DNA from: Cellulophaga sp. F20128 | GTDB lineage: Bacteria > Bacteroidota > Bacteroidia > Flavobacteriales > Flavobacteriaceae | Length of the DNA: 64,000 nucleotides | Direction: 5' to 3' | Assembly: GCF_023015805.1 (NCBI RefSeq) | Contig: NZ_JALKBA010000001.1 | Span: 124,001 to 188,000 of the forward strand | Part shown: positions 36,690 to 45,669 of the stretch, piece by piece | How the letters are laid out: each line of letters begins with the position of its first letter | Position numbering within the stretch: position 1 is the stretch's first letter | Translations under genes and position numbers: made by a program | The notes under the pieces: generated by a model | What the model was told of the DNA's origin: nothing | The model's input: the letters and a program-made list of their open reading frames with translations, nothing else | Database searches by the model: none

Positions 36690-38399
36690 ATGTGCAATAC
36701 ACGCCCCAAAATACATCACAAAGACAAGGATGCCCATGATTTAGAGCACAAAATCTGGAACAGACGTTCCTTTTTACAAGCTATGGGTATCGCCGGTTCT
36801 GGTTCTATAATGCTAGGTAGTAATATGGTAACAGCATCATCACCTTCGCCTTTAACAAATGCAATTGCAGCCGCAGAAACCGATAAAATTTTAATTCTAA
36901 TTCGGCTTGCTGGTGGTAATGATGGTTTAAGTACGGTAATTCCTATTGAGCAATATGATGCTTATGCCAATGCACGACCTAATATATACATTCCTGAAAG
37001 TAAAGTTCTGAAATTAACCAATGAATTTGGGGTACCATCCTACATGCAGTCTTTAGAAGCTATGTGGGGTGAAGGTCAGTTTAAGGCCGTACATGGTGTG
37101 GGTTATGAAAATCAGAGTCTTTCCCATTTTACAGGCTCGGATATTTTTGCCAATACAGATTTAACCACAACTGGTTTCACCGGAGAAGATACAGGTTGGA
37201 TGGGTAGACATTTTGAATCGCTCTATGAAGATTATTTAATAAATCCCCCAGAATCACCTGCTGCTATACAAATTGGTCAATACGGTAGTTTGGTCTTTCA
37301 AGGCGAGGAAACCAATTATGCTTTTGTAACCAGCAATATAGATCAGCTGGAGCGCATTGCAGAAACGGGAGAAAATTTTGCTTTAAACGATCCTATGCTA
37401 TTTGGTGATTGTATGTATGGTGACCAACTTCGATTTTTAAGAGGTGTCGCAAATACTACCTACGAATATTCGGGTAAAATACACGAAGCCTATGAAAGGG
37501 GTCAAGCCCTTAAGTGTGTGGAATACCAAGACAACAGTTTTGCAAGACAATTAGCACTTTTGGCTAGTTTAATTAAAGGTAATTTAGGAACAAAAGTATA
37601 TATGATTTCCATGGGTGGTTTTGACACCCATGGAAATCAACCTTTAGCTCATGAGCGCTTAATGACCAACTTATCTGTTGCGATCAATGATTTTTACAAG
37701 GACTTAGCTTGTACAGAACAAGATGATAAAGTATTAAGTATGACTTTTTCAGAATTTGGTCGTAGAATTTTTGAAAATGGTTCTAACGGTACAGATCACG
37801 GAAAAGCTGCTCCTACCCTATTCTTTGGCTCTGGATTAAATGGCAGTGCCTTTGTAGGAGATCATCCTTCGCTTGAAGACCCCAATCAAAGAGGAAATTT
37901 AGAATACACAATGGATTTTAGAGATTTGTACGGTACCGTACTTGCAGAATGGCTTTGTGTGCCAAGAGCCTTAGTTGAACAACATTTATTAGGAAGACCA
38001 TATGTGCCTGTTAATTTAGGATTTAACTGTAGCGGTGAAGATTTTCCGGATATTGTCTACAGCGATGGAAATCCAGATTTACCTGGACCACCAGATGGCG
38101 GAACCGACCCAACAGATCCGAACCCAGAACTAGAAAATGTCATTGTACATAAGCCCTATTATCCAACAGAAGGCAACCCCTCTATACATTTAGAAATGCC
38201 TTTTACAGCCCATGTAGACATTCAATTATACAATATTTTAGGTCAGAATCTCGGTACAGTCTACAATGCCATGACTACCGAAGGATCTCAAGAAATAAAC
38301 ATAAGAGAACGGATGCCCGTAAACCTTGCTACAGGTAAATATATCTATCGAATTAGTGTTCAGAATCAAAAAATGAGCAAGTCCGTTATGGTGGCATAA
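36690..38399 (+). CDS. DUF1501 family protein with Tat-like signal and T9SS-like C-terminal domain
   Basis: 569 residues. An N-terminal twin-arginine-like motif NRRSFLQ precedes a hydrophobic stretch, suggesting Tat export. The DUF1501 body resembles the alkaline-phosphatase/sulfatase-like fold, with GGNDGLSTVIP, MGGFDTHGNQ, FSEFGRRIFENGSNGTDHG and FRDLYGTVLAEWL. A Pro/Asp-rich linker (PDLPGPPDGGTDPTDPNPE) leads to a C-terminal 80-residue domain ending ATGKYIYRISVQNQKMSKSV, which matches type IX sorting domains. This tail is absent from the paralogue at 45666-46856. It is coupled with the DUF1800 gene by a 9-nt gap. Confidence 0.93.
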   Translation: MCNTRPKIHHKDKDAHDLEHKIWNRRSFLQAMGIAGSGSIMLGSNMVTASSPSPLTNAIAAAETDKILILIRLAGGNDGLSTVIPIEQYDAYANARPNIYIPESKVLKLTNEFGVPSYMQSLEAMWGEGQFKAVHGVGYENQSLSHFTGSDIFANTDLTTTGFTGEDTGWMGRHFESLYEDYLINPPESPAAIQIGQYGSLVFQGEETNYAFVTSNIDQLERIAETGENFALNDPMLFGDCMYGDQLRFLRGVANTTYEYSGKIHEAYERGQALKCVEYQDNSFARQLALLASLIKGNLGTKVYMISMGGFDTHGNQPLAHERLMTNLSVAINDFYKDLACTEQDDKVLSMTFSEFGRRIFENGSNGTDHGKAAPTLFFGSGLNGSAFVGDHPSLEDPNQRGNLEYTMDFRDLYGTVLAEWLCVPRALVEQHLLGRPYVPVNLGFNCSGEDFPDIVYSDGNPDLPGPPDGGTDPTDPNPELENVIVHKPYYPTEGNPSIHLEMPFTAHVDIQLYNILGQNLGTVYNAMTTEGSQEINIRERMPVNLATGKYIYRISVQNQKMSKSVMVA

Positions 38400-38421
38400 T
38401 CAACAATACAACCATAATGAT

Positions 38422-38455
38422 AAAGCCTTCACTATTTAAAAATAGTGAAGGCTTT
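38422..38455. terminator. intrinsic terminator after the DUF1800-DUF1501 pair
   Basis: AAAGCCTTCACTATT pairs with AATAGTGAAGGCTTT around a 4-nt loop, then a T-rich tract. Confidence 0.93.
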
Positions 38456-38499
38456 AATTTTTTACATCATTTTCTGCTGCCCTCCGCCATAAAAATCTT

Positions 38500-38507
38500 T
38501 ATTTTTG
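38500..38507 (+). promoter_or_regulatory. -7 promoter element for metG
   Basis: TATTTTTG matches the TAnnTTTG consensus exactly, 19 nt before the metG ATG; the leader would be very short. Confidence 0.55.
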
Positions 38508-38526
38508 CAGCCTAATTCAATATTTA

Positions 38527-40605
38527 ATGGCTCAACAATCAAAAACACCAAGTAGATATACCATCACCGCAGCATTACCCTATACCAATGGTCCAATTCA
38601 TATTGGGCATTTAGCAGGGGTGTATGTACCTGCTGATATTTACGCTCGCTATTTGCGAGGCACTAATAAAGATGTTGCCTTTGTATGTGGTAGTGATGAA
38701 CACGGTGTTGCCATTTCTATGAAGGCAAAAAAGGAAGGAATTACCCCTAAAGAAGTTATTGATAAATACCATGCCATTATAAAAAAGTCGTTTCAAGACT
38801 TTGGAATAACCTTTGATAATTACTCCCGTACTTCTGCCCAAATACACCACGATACAGCCTCTGAATTTTTTAAGAAATTATATGACAAAGGCGATTTTAT
38901 AGAAGAAATCACAGAACAGTTGTATGATGCAGAAGCCCAACAGTTTTTAGCAGACAGATTTGTCACTGGCACCTGCCCTAAATGTGGTCATGAAGAAGCA
39001 TATGGAGATCAATGTGAAAATTGTGGCTCCACACTTAGTGCTACGGAACTAATAAATCCTAAATCCACAATATCTGGTGCAGTCCCCACCTTAAAAGAAA
39101 CAAAACATTGGTTCTTGCCTTTAGATAGGTATGAAGACTTTTTAAAAGAGTGGATATTAGTAGGACATAAAAGTGATTGGAAGCCCAACGTTTACGGACA
39201 GTGTAAATCATGGATCGACGATGGTTTAAAACCACGAGCGGTAACCCGAGATTTAGATTGGGGAATCCCCGTGCCTGTTCCTGGAGGAGAAGGAAAAGTA
39301 TTGTATGTGTGGTTTGATGCACCCATTGGTTACATTTCTTCAACCAAAGAATGGGCCGCCCGAGAAGGAAAAGATTGGGAACCGTATTGGAAGGATGAAA
39401 ACACCAAAATGCTACATTTTATTGGCAAAGACAATATTGTATTTCACTGTATCATTTTCCCGAGTATGTTAAAGGCGCATGGCGATTTTATTTTGCCAGA
39501 AAATGTTCCTGCCAATGAGTTTCTTAACCTAGAAGGCAACAAACTATCTACCTCTAAAAACTGGGCAGTTTGGCTGCATGAGTATTTGGAAGATTTTCCA
39601 GACATGCAAGATGTTTTACGATATACCCTAACAGCAAATGCCCCGGAAACAAAGGATAACGATTTTACATGGAAAGATTTTCAGGCCCGCAACAACAACG
39701 AATTGGTTGCCATATTTGGAAACTTTATCAATAGAGTTGTAGTCTTAACCAATAAATATTACAATGGTGTACTACCTACACCAGCAGCATTTTCAGAAAT
39801 TGATATCGCTACGCTGGCTGAAGTGAAAAAGTATCCTGAGATCATTTCTAGTTCTTTAGAACGATACCGGTTTAGAGAAGCTGGACAAGAATTAATGAAT
39901 CTTGCTCGTCTTGGAAACAAATATTTAGCCGATGAAGAGCCGTGGAAAGTTATAAAACAAGATGAAGAACGCGTACAAACTATTATGTATGTTGCTTTGC
40001 AAATAGCATCCGCCTTAGCTGTTTTAAGTGAGCCTTTTTTACCCTTTACATCAACGAAACTAAAAAATATTTTAAATATAGCTCCATCAGATACAACTGT
40101 GCAATGGGATACTGTTGCTACTTTAGATGTATTATTGCCTGCTGGTCACGCTATAAACAAAGCAGAATTGCTGTTTCGAAAAGTTGAAGACAGCGAAATT
40201 GAAGCCCAATTATCAAAATTACAAGCCACCAAAAAAGCAAACGAACAAATGAACAAAGTTGTTTCTCCCCAAAAAGACACGATTACTTTTGACGACTTTA
40301 CGAAATTAGACATGCGCATTGGAACCATAATTGAAGCAGAAAAAATGGCAAAAGCCAAAAAGCTATTGGTTTTAAAAGTAGAAACAGGCTTAGATACACG
40401 TACCATTGTTTCTGGTATTGCCGAAAGCTTTACTCCGGAAGAAATTATTGGAAAAAAAGTAACCGTACTGGTAAATCTTGCACCCCGAGCATTACGCGGT
40501 GTAACAAGTGAAGGAATGATTTTAATGACAGAAAATGCCGATGGGAAATTGGTTTTTGTAAACCCAGATGAAGCGGGAGTTGATAATGGTGAAACCATTA
40601 ATTAA
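38527..40605 (+). CDS. metG: methionyl-tRNA synthetase
   Basis: Charges initiator and elongator tRNA-Met. A 692-residue protein of the long type. The HIGH motif is GPIHIGHL, the zinc knuckle is CPKCG with CENCG (about residues 150-170), and the KMSKS-type loop is NKLSTSKNW. The C-terminal 110 residues form the Trbp111-type tRNA-binding domain ([15 protein letters not shown] to GVTSEGM), which promotes dimerisation and tRNA affinity. All catalytic motifs look intact. Confidence 0.98.
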   Translation: MAQQSKTPSRYTITAALPYTNGPIHIGHLAGVYVPADIYARYLRGTNKDVAFVCGSDEHGVAISMKAKKEGITPKEVIDKYHAIIKKSFQDFGITFDNYSRTSAQIHHDTASEFFKKLYDKGDFIEEITEQLYDAEAQQFLADRFVTGTCPKCGHEEAYGDQCENCGSTLSATELINPKSTISGAVPTLKETKHWFLPLDRYEDFLKEWILVGHKSDWKPNVYGQCKSWIDDGLKPRAVTRDLDWGIPVPVPGGEGKVLYVWFDAPIGYISSTKEWAAREGKDWEPYWKDENTKMLHFIGKDNIVFHCIIFPSMLKAHGDFILPENVPANEFLNLEGNKLSTSKNWAVWLHEYLEDFPDMQDVLRYTLTANAPETKDNDFTWKDFQARNNNELVAIFGNFINRVVVLTNKYYNGVLPTPAAFSEIDIATLAEVKKYPEIISSSLERYRFREAGQELMNLARLGNKYLADEEPWKVIKQDEERVQTIMYVALQIASALAVLSEPFLPFTSTKLKNILNIAPSDTTVQWDTVATLDVLLPAGHAINKAELLFRKVEDSEIEAQLSKLQATKKANEQMNKVVSPQKDTITFDDFTKLDMRIGTIIEAEKMAKAKKLLVLKVETGLDTRTIVSGIAESFTPEEIIGKKVTVLVNLAPRALRGVTSEGMILMTENADGKLVFVNPDEAGVDNGETIN

Positions 40606-40700
40606 ATCTTTATTTCTTCTTATAAAAAAATTCATGAAATGAATTAAAGACGGTATGCTTTTTGTTTACATTACAGCAAACAACCTAAAAAACAATTTTT

Positions 40701-41165
40701 ATGAAATTAATAATACTAGCCTTTTGTACAACACTAGTACTTTTTACAAGTTGTAATTCATCTCAAAAAAACAAACCTACTACCGATACAAAAGAGGAAT
40801 CACCCGCAATAGAAATTACCGATAAAAACACCACTATGAAAAATACAAAGTGGAAATTAATGACTTTAATGGGATTAGATGTGAGCGACAAACAAGCGTT
40901 TATCACGTTTTCAGAAGACAATACCGTATTTGGAAACACGGGTTGTAATTCCTTTAATGGAAACTACGAAGACTTGCCAGGTTTAAAGGTTTCTATAGGG
41001 CAAATGGCCGCAACTTTGCGAGCGTGTGAAGACATGGAAATTGAAAAACAATTCATGGCTGTATTAGAAAAAGCGGACAACTACTCCTTACAAGGTATAA
41101 CCATGTCCTTAAACAAGGCTAGGATGGCCCCATTGGCTACATTTGAAGCGATTACCGAAGAATAA
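40701..41165 (+). CDS. META-domain lipoprotein (HslJ-like)
   Basis: A 154-residue predicted lipoprotein (signal ending TLVLFTSC, Cys about residue 18) followed by a short acidic linker and one META domain (about 48-150). Its features are KWKLMTLMGLDV, the GNTGCNSFNG core and QMAATLRACEDM. Proteins of this type occur in stress-related or heat-shock contexts (HslJ), but no enzymatic role is known. It is followed by ferritin with a 123-nt gap and its own or a shared promoter. Confidence 0.88.
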   Translation: MKLIILAFCTTLVLFTSCNSSQKNKPTTDTKEESPAIEITDKNTTMKNTKWKLMTLMGLDVSDKQAFITFSEDNTVFGNTGCNSFNGNYEDLPGLKVSIGQMAATLRACEDMEIEKQFMAVLEKADNYSLQGITMSLNKARMAPLATFEAITEE

Positions 41166-41288
41166 CTGGCAATAAAACAGCATTTTAAAGTCATCTTGCT
41201 TAAAAAACAGCAATTGTAATCTGAGCACTGGTTCCTAGTAAATACCCTTAAATTTTATTAAATTGCAGTATAAATAAACGTGTAAATT

Positions 41289-41807
41289 ATGGTATCAAAA
41301 AATATTGAAAAAGCACTTAACGAACAAGTAAAAATAGAAGCAGAATCTTCTCAAATCTATCTTGCAATGGCTTGTTGGGCCGAAGTTCAAGGTTTAGAAG
41401 GCATTGCTGGTTTTATGTATAGTCAGGCTGATGAAGAACGCGATCATATGCTTAAACTGGTAAAGTTTATCAATGAGCGTGGTGGCCATGCCCAAATATC
41501 TGCACTTACGGCTCCCAACGGTTCATTTGCTTCCTTTAAAGAAATGTTTGAAAAATTATTTGAACATGAAGTGTATGTATCCAACAGCATTAATGAGCTT
41601 GTCCATATCAGTCTTCAAGAAAAAGATTACGCTACCCATAATTTTTTACAATGGTATGTAGCGGAACAAATTGAAGAAGAAGCAATGGCCCGAACAATTC
41701 TAGACAAAATAAACCTTATTGGCAATGACAAAGGAGGCTTATACCTGTTTGATAGAGATATACAGCAGCTAACAATCACCACCGCCTCTACCAGTTCGAC
41801 ACCCTAA
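41289..41807 (+). CDS. ftn: non-heme ferritin
   Basis: A 172-residue iron-storage protein that assembles into a 24-mer shell. The ferroxidase ligands follow FtnA numbering: Glu17 in KIEAESSQIY, and Glu50 and His53 in ADEERDHM, with the later Glu residues present in the HISLQEKDY and QIEEEAMA helices. The first half reads as a classic four-helix bundle. Iron-responsive control would be expected, but no Fur-like site stands out upstream. It precedes the small Cys-rich gene. Confidence 0.93.
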   Translation: MVSKNIEKALNEQVKIEAESSQIYLAMACWAEVQGLEGIAGFMYSQADEERDHMLKLVKFINERGGHAQISALTAPNGSFASFKEMFEKLFEHEVYVSNSINELVHISLQEKDYATHNFLQWYVAEQIEEEAMARTILDKINLIGNDKGGLYLFDRDIQQLTITTASTSSTP

Positions 41808-41847
41808 ATTTAACAAAAAATTTTTATTTAGATTAAGTAAGAATAGT

Positions 41848-41855
41848 TACATTTG
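41848..41855 (+). promoter_or_regulatory. -7 promoter element for the Cys-rich small ORF
   Basis: TACATTTG matches TAnnTTTG exactly, 22 nt before the GTG start. Confidence 0.55.
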
Positions 41856-41877
41856 CGTCACTATTTTATACTTTGTT

Positions 41878-42048
41878 GTGGGTAAAAAGAAGGAAAAAAA
41901 GCGAGAAAAGGCATTCAAAAAAATACAAAAGACAAGGCTTATCGCTGGCTCCAAAGTAAAAAGTAAATGCTGCGAAAAATTTAAAAAATCCGAGCACAAA
42001 CGCTGTAAAAAATGTCCTTGTTTTGATTTAATACAAAAAGTAGCCTAA
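41878..42048 (+). CDS. 56-residue Lys/Cys-rich small protein
   Basis: A GTG-initiated frame encodes a strongly basic protein: MGKKKEKKREKAFKKIQK, then KCCEKFKKSEHKRCKKCPCFDL near the C-terminus. Five Cys residues (CC, then CxxCxC) suggest metal binding, perhaps zinc or iron. The frame has no ATG, which is why it is easy to miss. An exact -7 box sits 22 nt upstream, and the reading frame is uninterrupted to TAA 42046-42048. I recall short proteins of this type in other Flavobacteriaceae, but I know of no assigned function. Its place after ferritin allows a metal-related role; that is inference. Confidence 0.78.
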   Translation: MGKKKEKKREKAFKKIQKTRLIAGSKVKSKCCEKFKKSEHKRCKKCPCFDLIQKVA

Positions 42049-42197
42049 ACACCAATCACTGCTGTATTCTATTTTACGACTCACTACAATCTCAATGTTG
42101 CACATGAACAAGTATATGAATTAGCATTTATTCTATTTGAGTTAAGCAATGGTCTAAATTTTAACTTATTTCGTATATATAAAAACTATTTAACCTT

Positions 42198-42668
42198 ATG
42201 AAACATATATTATTACTATTAGTGTCCGTTAGTTTAATTTCTTGTGGAGCTTCAAAAAATGTTAGCATTAACAAAAAAGAAATTAAAGGAGATTGGACGC
42301 TAAGCACTGTTAGTTACAGTGAAGCCGGAGAATACGCCATAACACTTTTAAACGATGCATCTAAAGCTTGTTTTGAAGGGAGTACTTGGCAGTTTATCCC
42401 TAACAACAATACGGGTACATATATGATATCAGATAGTAATTGTGGTACAGGGGAGCGTAATTTTAATTTTACAATTCAAGAAGTAGATAAAGTTACTGGC
42501 CTGTATGACTTTCTTTTAAAACCTACCAATCCAAAAGGAAAAAGCCAAAACAATGTAGGTTTCAGGTTAGAACTAACGCAACTTACTGAAAATACTATGG
42601 TTTGGCAACAAACTTTGGCTGTAGAAGGAAAACCATTCACAATTACCATGAACTTCTCTAAGTACTAA
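42198..42668 (+). CDS. lipocalin-like lipoprotein
   Basis: A 156-residue lipoprotein (signal ending SLISCGASKN, Cys about residue 17) with a single beta-barrel domain beginning KGDWTLSTVSYSE, the usual start of lipocalin-type Bacteroidota proteins, and continuing with TWQFIPNNNTGTYMI. Function is unknown; ligand binding or stress protection is typical of the fold. It is followed 85 nt later by the OmpA gene; the lipocalin-OmpA pair recurs in Flavobacteriaceae. Confidence 0.85.
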   Translation: MKHILLLLVSVSLISCGASKNVSINKKEIKGDWTLSTVSYSEAGEYAITLLNDASKACFEGSTWQFIPNNNTGTYMISDSNCGTGERNFNFTIQEVDKVTGLYDFLLKPTNPKGKSQNNVGFRLELTQLTENTMVWQQTLAVEGKPFTITMNFSKY

Positions 42669-42753
42669 AATTTATACCAATAGAAAGCAATATCTGTGTA
42701 TAAAACACAGTTTATACATTTTATTCAACAGATTTAAACACTAAATTAAACAC

Positions 42754-43458
42754 ATGAAAACTACATTAAAAAGAATATCAACTACCGTATTTGTACTATT
42801 ATTAATTGCAAGTTTTACCAATTGTAAGGCCGTTCAAAATGCGAACAACAAGCAAAAAGGAGCTGCTATTGGTGTGGCTGGTGGTGCTTTACTTGGTGCA
42901 ATAATAGGTAATAACGTTGGTAAAGGAAATAGTGAACTAGGGGCTGTAATTGGTGCTGCCGTTGGTGGCGGTGCTGGTATTCTAGTTGGTAACAGAATGG
43001 ACAAGCAAGCACAAAAAATTGAAGAGGAAATTCCTGGAGCGCAAGTAGAACGTATAGATGACGCTATTGTAGTTACTTTTGATGAAAATAGTGGTGTCTA
43101 TTTTGATACTGAAAAGTACACTATTAACACTGCTTCGCAAGCAACTCTTAATAAATTGGCTGGAGTGTTTAAAGAATATCCAGATACCAACATTTTAGTT
43201 GTTGGACATACTGATAGTTCTGGTCCTGCAGATTACAACATGACGCTTTCTAAAAACAGAGCAAATGCTGTAACTTCAAACCTTATGAGTAAAGGTTTGA
43301 TGGCTAGTAGATTTACCACAAAATGGTTTGGTGAAGAGCAACCAACCAACGATAACACTACAGCAGATGGTAGAGCAAAAAACAGAAGGGTAAACATTGC
43401 CATTGTACCGAATGAGAAAATGATTAATGATGCCAAAGCGCAGTCTGGCGAAAACTAG
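42754..43458 (+). CDS. OmpA-family lipoprotein with glycine-zipper domain
   Basis: A 234-residue outer-membrane lipoprotein: the signal ends FTNCKAVQN, a glycine-zipper stretch follows (about 40-85, GAAIGVAGGALLGAIIG and GGAGILVGN), and then an OmpA/MotB peptidoglycan-binding domain (about 110-215). The NxxLSxxRA-type signature reads VVGHTDSSGPADYNMTLSKNRA. It likely tethers the outer membrane to peptidoglycan. It ends at the hairpin just before tex. Confidence 0.92.
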   Translation: MKTTLKRISTTVFVLLLIASFTNCKAVQNANNKQKGAAIGVAGGALLGAIIGNNVGKGNSELGAVIGAAVGGGAGILVGNRMDKQAQKIEEEIPGAQVERIDDAIVVTFDENSGVYFDTEKYTINTASQATLNKLAGVFKEYPDTNILVVGHTDSSGPADYNMTLSKNRANAVTSNLMSKGLMASRFTTKWFGEEQPTNDNTTADGRAKNRRVNIAIVPNEKMINDAKAQSGEN

Positions 43459-43509
43459 AAAATTTTAAGCATTTAAATTCGATTAAATCAATTGAGTTAA
43501 ATATATTAG

Positions 43510-43545
43510 AGACCTTATAAAATAAAATTTATAAGGTCTTTTTTA
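43510..43545 (+). terminator. terminator-like hairpin directly before tex
   Basis: AGACCTTATAAA (43510-43521) pairs perfectly with TTTATAAGGTCT (43528-43539) around a 6-nt loop and runs into TTTTTT ending at 43544, one base before the tex ATG (43546). It terminates the OmpA transcript or acts as a conditional structure in the tex leader. Confidence 0.85.
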
Positions 43546-45669
43546 ATGATAAAATTTATAGTTTCTCACACCCAGCTTCCAGAAAGCAGTGTTCAAAATA
43601 CGGTACAACTTTTAAACGAAGATTGTACAATTCCCTTTATTTCTAGGTATCGAAAAGAAAAAACTGGCAACTTAGACGAAGTTCAAATTGGCGCTATTGT
43701 AACCTACAAAGCACTATTTGAAGCTCTGGACAAAAGAAAAACTGCCATTGTAAAGGCGCTGACAGAACAAGGCGTGCTTACCTCCGACCTGGAAGCTGCC
43801 ATCGCAGCTACCACCAATCTTACTGCCTTAGAAGATTTGTACCTGCCCTATAAGAAAAAGCGTAAAACAAAAGCAGAAACTGCCATAAAAAACGGTTTAG
43901 AACCCCTTGCCAAACAAATTATGGCCCAGCGATCAGAGGAAATTGAACATGCGGCTTCAAACTATCTAAATGACACTATTATCAACGAAGATCTAGCATT
44001 AGAAGGAGCTAGACATATTATAGCGGAATGGATCAATGAAAGAACTGACATACGGAACAATATACGCTACCAACTAGAGAACTATGCGGTAATTGCTACC
44101 AAAGTAATCGGCACCAAAAAGGAAGATGAAAAAGCTCAAAAATTTCGAGATTATTTTGATTGGAGTGAAGCGCTAAAGCGCTGTCCTTCTCATAGATTAT
44201 TGGCTATTTTACGCGCAGAAAACGAAGGCTTTATTCGCGTTAAAATTGAGATTGATAACGAACGTACGCTAGACAAAATAGAAAGTCGCCTTATAAAAAG
44301 TAACAACGCCTGCGCGGAGCAAATAAAAATCGCCGTAGAAGACGCCTACAAACGTTTACTTTTCCCATCGCTCTCGAATGAATTATTAAAAAGTGCCAAA
44401 GAAAAGGCTGATACAGCTGCCATTGCCGTCTTTTCAAACAACCTAAAACAACTCTTATTAGGTTCTCCCCTAGGCGAAAAACGAATTCTGGCATTAGACC
44501 CGGGATTTAGATCGGGCTGTAAGCTCGTATGTCTGGATGCTCAAGGTGATTTACTTCACAATGAAAACATATACCCCCATGCACCACAAAACAAGAGCAC
44601 AGAAGCCATAAAGAAGATAAGTTCCTTGGTAGACGCCTATAAAATTGAGGCCATAGCTATAGGTAACGGCACAGCCTCGCGGGAGACTGAATTTTTAGTG
44701 AAACGTATTCAGTTTAAAAACCCCATGGAAGTGTATGTAGTTAGTGAAGCCGGTGCTTCCATTTATTCTGCTTCTAAAATTGCTCGAGATGAATTTCCAA
44801 ACTATGATGTTACTGTTCGTGGAGCAGTATCTATTGGGAGACGCTTGGCAGATCCTTTGGCAGAATTGGTAAAAATTGACGCCAAGTCTATAGGCGTTGG
44901 ACAATACCAACACGATGTAGACCAAACCAAATTAAAGCAATCGCTAGATACCGTAGTAGAAAGTTGTGTAAACTCGGTTGGCGTTAACATTAATACCGCC
45001 AGTACTTCTTTGCTCAGTTATGTTTCTGGGATTGGACCAAAATTGGCAGAAAATATTGTTTTATATAGAAATGAAAATGGTGCGTTTGCCAGTAGAAACG
45101 ATATAAAAAAAGTACCGCGATTGGGCGGAAAAGCATTTGAACAAGGGGCTGCATTTTTACGCATTAAAAATGCAAAAAACCCTTTAGACGATTCTGCCGT
45201 TCACCCAGAAAGTTACGCCTTGGTAAAACAAATGACTACCGATGTAAAAGTTGCAATGAATGAGCTTATTGGTAATAAAGAACTCCTCAAAAAAATAGAC
45301 TTGCAAAAATACTGCTCTGAAACTGTTGGCCTACCTACCCTCCAAGACATTGTAAAAGAATTGGAAAAACCAGGACTAGACATTAGAGAAAAGGCCAAGG
45401 TATTTACCTTCAATCAAAATATTAGAGCTATTACAGATCTTAGTCCAGGTCAATTACTACCAGGTATTGTGAATAATATTACCAATTTTGGTTGTTTTGT
45501 AGATGTGGGTATTAAAGAAAGTGGACTTATCCATATCTCCAATTTATCAGATACTTTTGTAAAGGATGTTAATGAACACGTAAGCCTACACCAGCAAATT
45601 ATAGTAAAAGTGTTGGAAGTAGATGTAGCTAGAAAACGAATCCAATTGGCCTTGCATAAAGCAAGTTAG
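43546..45669 (+). CDS. tex: Tex family RNA-binding transcription accessory protein
   Basis: A 707-residue protein with the Tex architecture: N-terminal helical HTH-like part (IPFISRYRKEKTGNLDEVQIG), YqgF/RNase H-like domain (ILALDPGFRSGCKLVCLD, about 320-450), helix-hairpin-helix pair (INTASTSLLSYVSGIGPKLAENI) and a C-terminal S1 RNA-binding domain (about 635-707, LPGIVNNITNFGCFVDVGIKESGLIHIS). It is thought to act in transcription and RNA metabolism. It converges with, and overlaps by 4 nt, the minus-strand DUF1501 gene. Confidence 0.95.
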   Translation: MIKFIVSHTQLPESSVQNTVQLLNEDCTIPFISRYRKEKTGNLDEVQIGAIVTYKALFEALDKRKTAIVKALTEQGVLTSDLEAAIAATTNLTALEDLYLPYKKKRKTKAETAIKNGLEPLAKQIMAQRSEEIEHAASNYLNDTIINEDLALEGARHIIAEWINERTDIRNNIRYQLENYAVIATKVIGTKKEDEKAQKFRDYFDWSEALKRCPSHRLLAILRAENEGFIRVKIEIDNERTLDKIESRLIKSNNACAEQIKIAVEDAYKRLLFPSLSNELLKSAKEKADTAAIAVFSNNLKQLLLGSPLGEKRILALDPGFRSGCKLVCLDAQGDLLHNENIYPHAPQNKSTEAIKKISSLVDAYKIEAIAIGNGTASRETEFLVKRIQFKNPMEVYVVSEAGASIYSASKIARDEFPNYDVTVRGAVSIGRRLADPLAELVKIDAKSIGVGQYQHDVDQTKLKQSLDTVVESCVNSVGVNINTASTSLLSYVSGIGPKLAENIVLYRNENGAFASRNDIKKVPRLGGKAFEQGAAFLRIKNAKNPLDDSAVHPESYALVKQMTTDVKVAMNELIGNKELLKKIDLQKYCSETVGLPTLQDIVKELEKPGLDIREKAKVFTFNQNIRAITDLSPGQLLPGIVNNITNFGCFVDVGIKESGLIHISNLSDTFVKDVNEHVSLHQQIIVKVLEVDVARKRIQLALHKAS

